NCBI GenBank assembly: GCA_027016475.1 | Contig: JALUTL010000417.1 | Span: 1-7,530, forward strand | DNA length: 7,530 nt | Reading direction: 5' to 3' | Origin: Candidatus Heimdallarchaeota archaeon | Lineage (GTDB): Archaea; Asgardarchaeota; Heimdallarchaeia; Heimdallarchaeales; Kariarchaeaceae | Program-made: the position numbers and the translations under genes | Notes under the pieces: model-generated | Database searches by the model: none | Told to the model about the DNA's origin: nothing | Seen by the model: the letters and a program-made list of their open reading frames with translations, nothing else | Shown: one piece after another, positions 7,401 to 7,530 of the stretch | How the letters are laid out: each line of letters starts with the position of its first letter | Position numbering within the stretch: the stretch's first letter is position 1

Positions 7401-7530
7401 TTGATGTCAGCTCAGCTTTGACTGACGCATTCAACTGATCTAGCTGTTTTTTGATGTCCTCTTTGGTTTGGGCAAGGAAGTTAGTAATGAATGTTTGCAG
7501 TGATGTAAGTTCATTGGCGATATGCTCGAC
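4405..7530 (-). CDS. Giant coiled-coil protein with C-terminal degenerate PLD/TrmB-like domain (5' end outside window)
   Basis: The frame is open without a stop to the window edge, so at least 1041 residues are present and the true start lies beyond 7530. The TTG at 7434 is in frame but is not a convincing start, since protein-like sequence (E-H-I-A-N-E-L-T-S-L) continues before it. Residues 1 to about 865, counted from the edge, are almost wholly helical, with heptad-like hydrophobic spacing, abundant Glu, Lys, Gln, Ser, Thr and Asn, no cysteine, no tryptophan, and isolated prolines at 214, 380, 605 and 645. The last 145 residues are compact: strand L-T-I-V-T-P, helix, strand S-V-T-I-V-T, helix, strand I-I-L-R-K-Y, then L-K-M-I-I-A-T-R-D-G-E-E-V. 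This order resembles the phospholipase-D-like fold found at the C-terminus of TrmB-type regulators. The catalytic H-x-K-x4-D is lacking (G-L-K instead of H-x-K), so a binding rather than hydrolytic role is likely. No ATPase motif is seen. Cellular role unknown. Confidence 0.8.
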   Translation of the reverse strand, partial: VEHIANELTSLQTFITNFLAQTKEDIKKQLDQLNASVKAELTSIQETSTENRNEFVEKIKNDARNLAQETETRLSEFHQILTDHLNSIQEGLFSKINEHRGQFEQVLTDGFAEFDQQKEQLLREQAEQLDSINAEAEKLQIEAEASKSKFVETFSNTLKDFRSNLLNSYSSETKGSLTNFEGSLKSASGAHEQQLRDFRSKFEVNIVKIREELPNEIERMFNDHQDKLKHLTREFDAFKSKTEGFLKELEVALEKNTKGMFGKKDEVIQKLEEHRKMMGDFERVANNLESAIRVMTSDSETTQDEILDSIGRTVQDEIERVEELIDSQTSQIEKLVQTVGTEVVNSYQTFTSAFSSKSLELIEEMETKLNQDLAEYLEGPLTQILTKAQYVATGYDENAQENRILATQDLLVKTLKQGFDTLVESLESQFEKTKTQIETEIQMGLDQNGKIKDDFAAALSSSLDEQLTTISQFSETMGKTLSDVISQTSSQLEKSSEETNVKLDTTITERTQEIEEGVQTETSNLKQDTQNRLAEIAKQFESFNQELNSIKENTNSSLAEMISAAKNKQEVNLKTTLESLSKSFANASSAITNSSKSLQDDVSKPLMKIKTSTENLNKTFSAEVDKSAKSATNEVKNAFKEALKPVDIIETTANTFIEALDAFLKSVEKQKMIFEEGLTSKLNTIKNTINNYSAEYQQQFINQINSNVEMFKSTLDNVSEFLNTQFGDLQTEVNGAVSNVTQNVENLVLNAIEQAKNDLMHATRALAQTISETATTANASLLSYEETLRNSTQEYEKVVDNALGEDLGKLNTTFEEHVRKAVESIQSSVITLKTNVQEFNEQLTQKVDDALRQGRSEIDSEIGKIPGVISETLDAAGKSMAILTTIAGSAAQFEPKSIETTYVDATKDAVVAELNGLVMRTKSNLTIVTPTVDWIDPSVWEVYARKSVTIVTDPEAHSQKDSQIIEKMRKSDNNIILRKYEARGYGATGLKMIIATRDGEEVMIATPLTSNEVHGIVTHDPTYVSELGTLVSSYLTSKQWM

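Noticed and set aside
7432..7434. TTG as the start of the coiled-coil protein
   Set aside because: The frame stays open for 32 more codons to the window edge with the same helical composition, so the gene is simply cut by the window.

Overview
The window looks archaeal. It encodes a CDP-alcohol phosphatidyltransferase of the archaetidylinositol-phosphate synthase type. It also has AT-rich TATA-like boxes about 20-35 nt upstream of start codons that lack Shine-Dalgarno sequences, T-run ends after genes, and a large multi-pass GT-C type glycosyltransferase. The DNA is moderately AT-rich and tightly packed, with no rRNA, tRNA, CRISPR array, insertion sequence or other sign of a mobile element. 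The lineage cannot be fixed from sequence alone; an Asgard or other uncultured archaeon is compatible but not shown.

Layout, left to right. A 50-codon charged ORF lies on the + strand (27-179), with a TATA-like element at the window edge. It converges, with 2 bases between the stop codons, on a minus-strand block. In the direction of transcription (right to left) that block contains four genes. First is the 3' part of a very long coiled-coil gene with a C-terminal degenerate phospholipase-D/TrmB-like domain (4405 to the right edge; its real start is outside the window). Next is an archaetidylinositol-phosphate synthase-like gene (3685-4293). Then comes a bitopic membrane protein with an external domain carrying five N-glycosylation sequons (2743-3606). 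Last is an 844-residue membrane protein whose N-terminal half is a GT-C glycosyltransferase (182-2716). Each of the first three minus-strand genes appears to be followed by or separated by short AT-rich spacers with T-runs and TATA-like boxes; the last two overlap and should be co-transcribed.

The three membrane genes suggest a cell-surface theme: an inositol-phospholipid enzyme, a polyprenyl-sugar-dependent glycosyltransferase and a probable glycoprotein. A functional link between the lipid enzyme and the other two is inference from proximity only.

The most notable oddity is at the head of the glycosyltransferase gene. The well-placed Shine-Dalgarno plus ATG, overlapping the upstream stop as ATGA, is in the same frame as the enzyme but is cut off by TAA at codon 6. 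The enzyme must therefore re-initiate at a TTG or GTG further in, or be a fresh nonsense mutant or sequence error. The second notable signal is a perfect 8-bp inverted repeat over the predicted promoter of the lipid-synthase gene.
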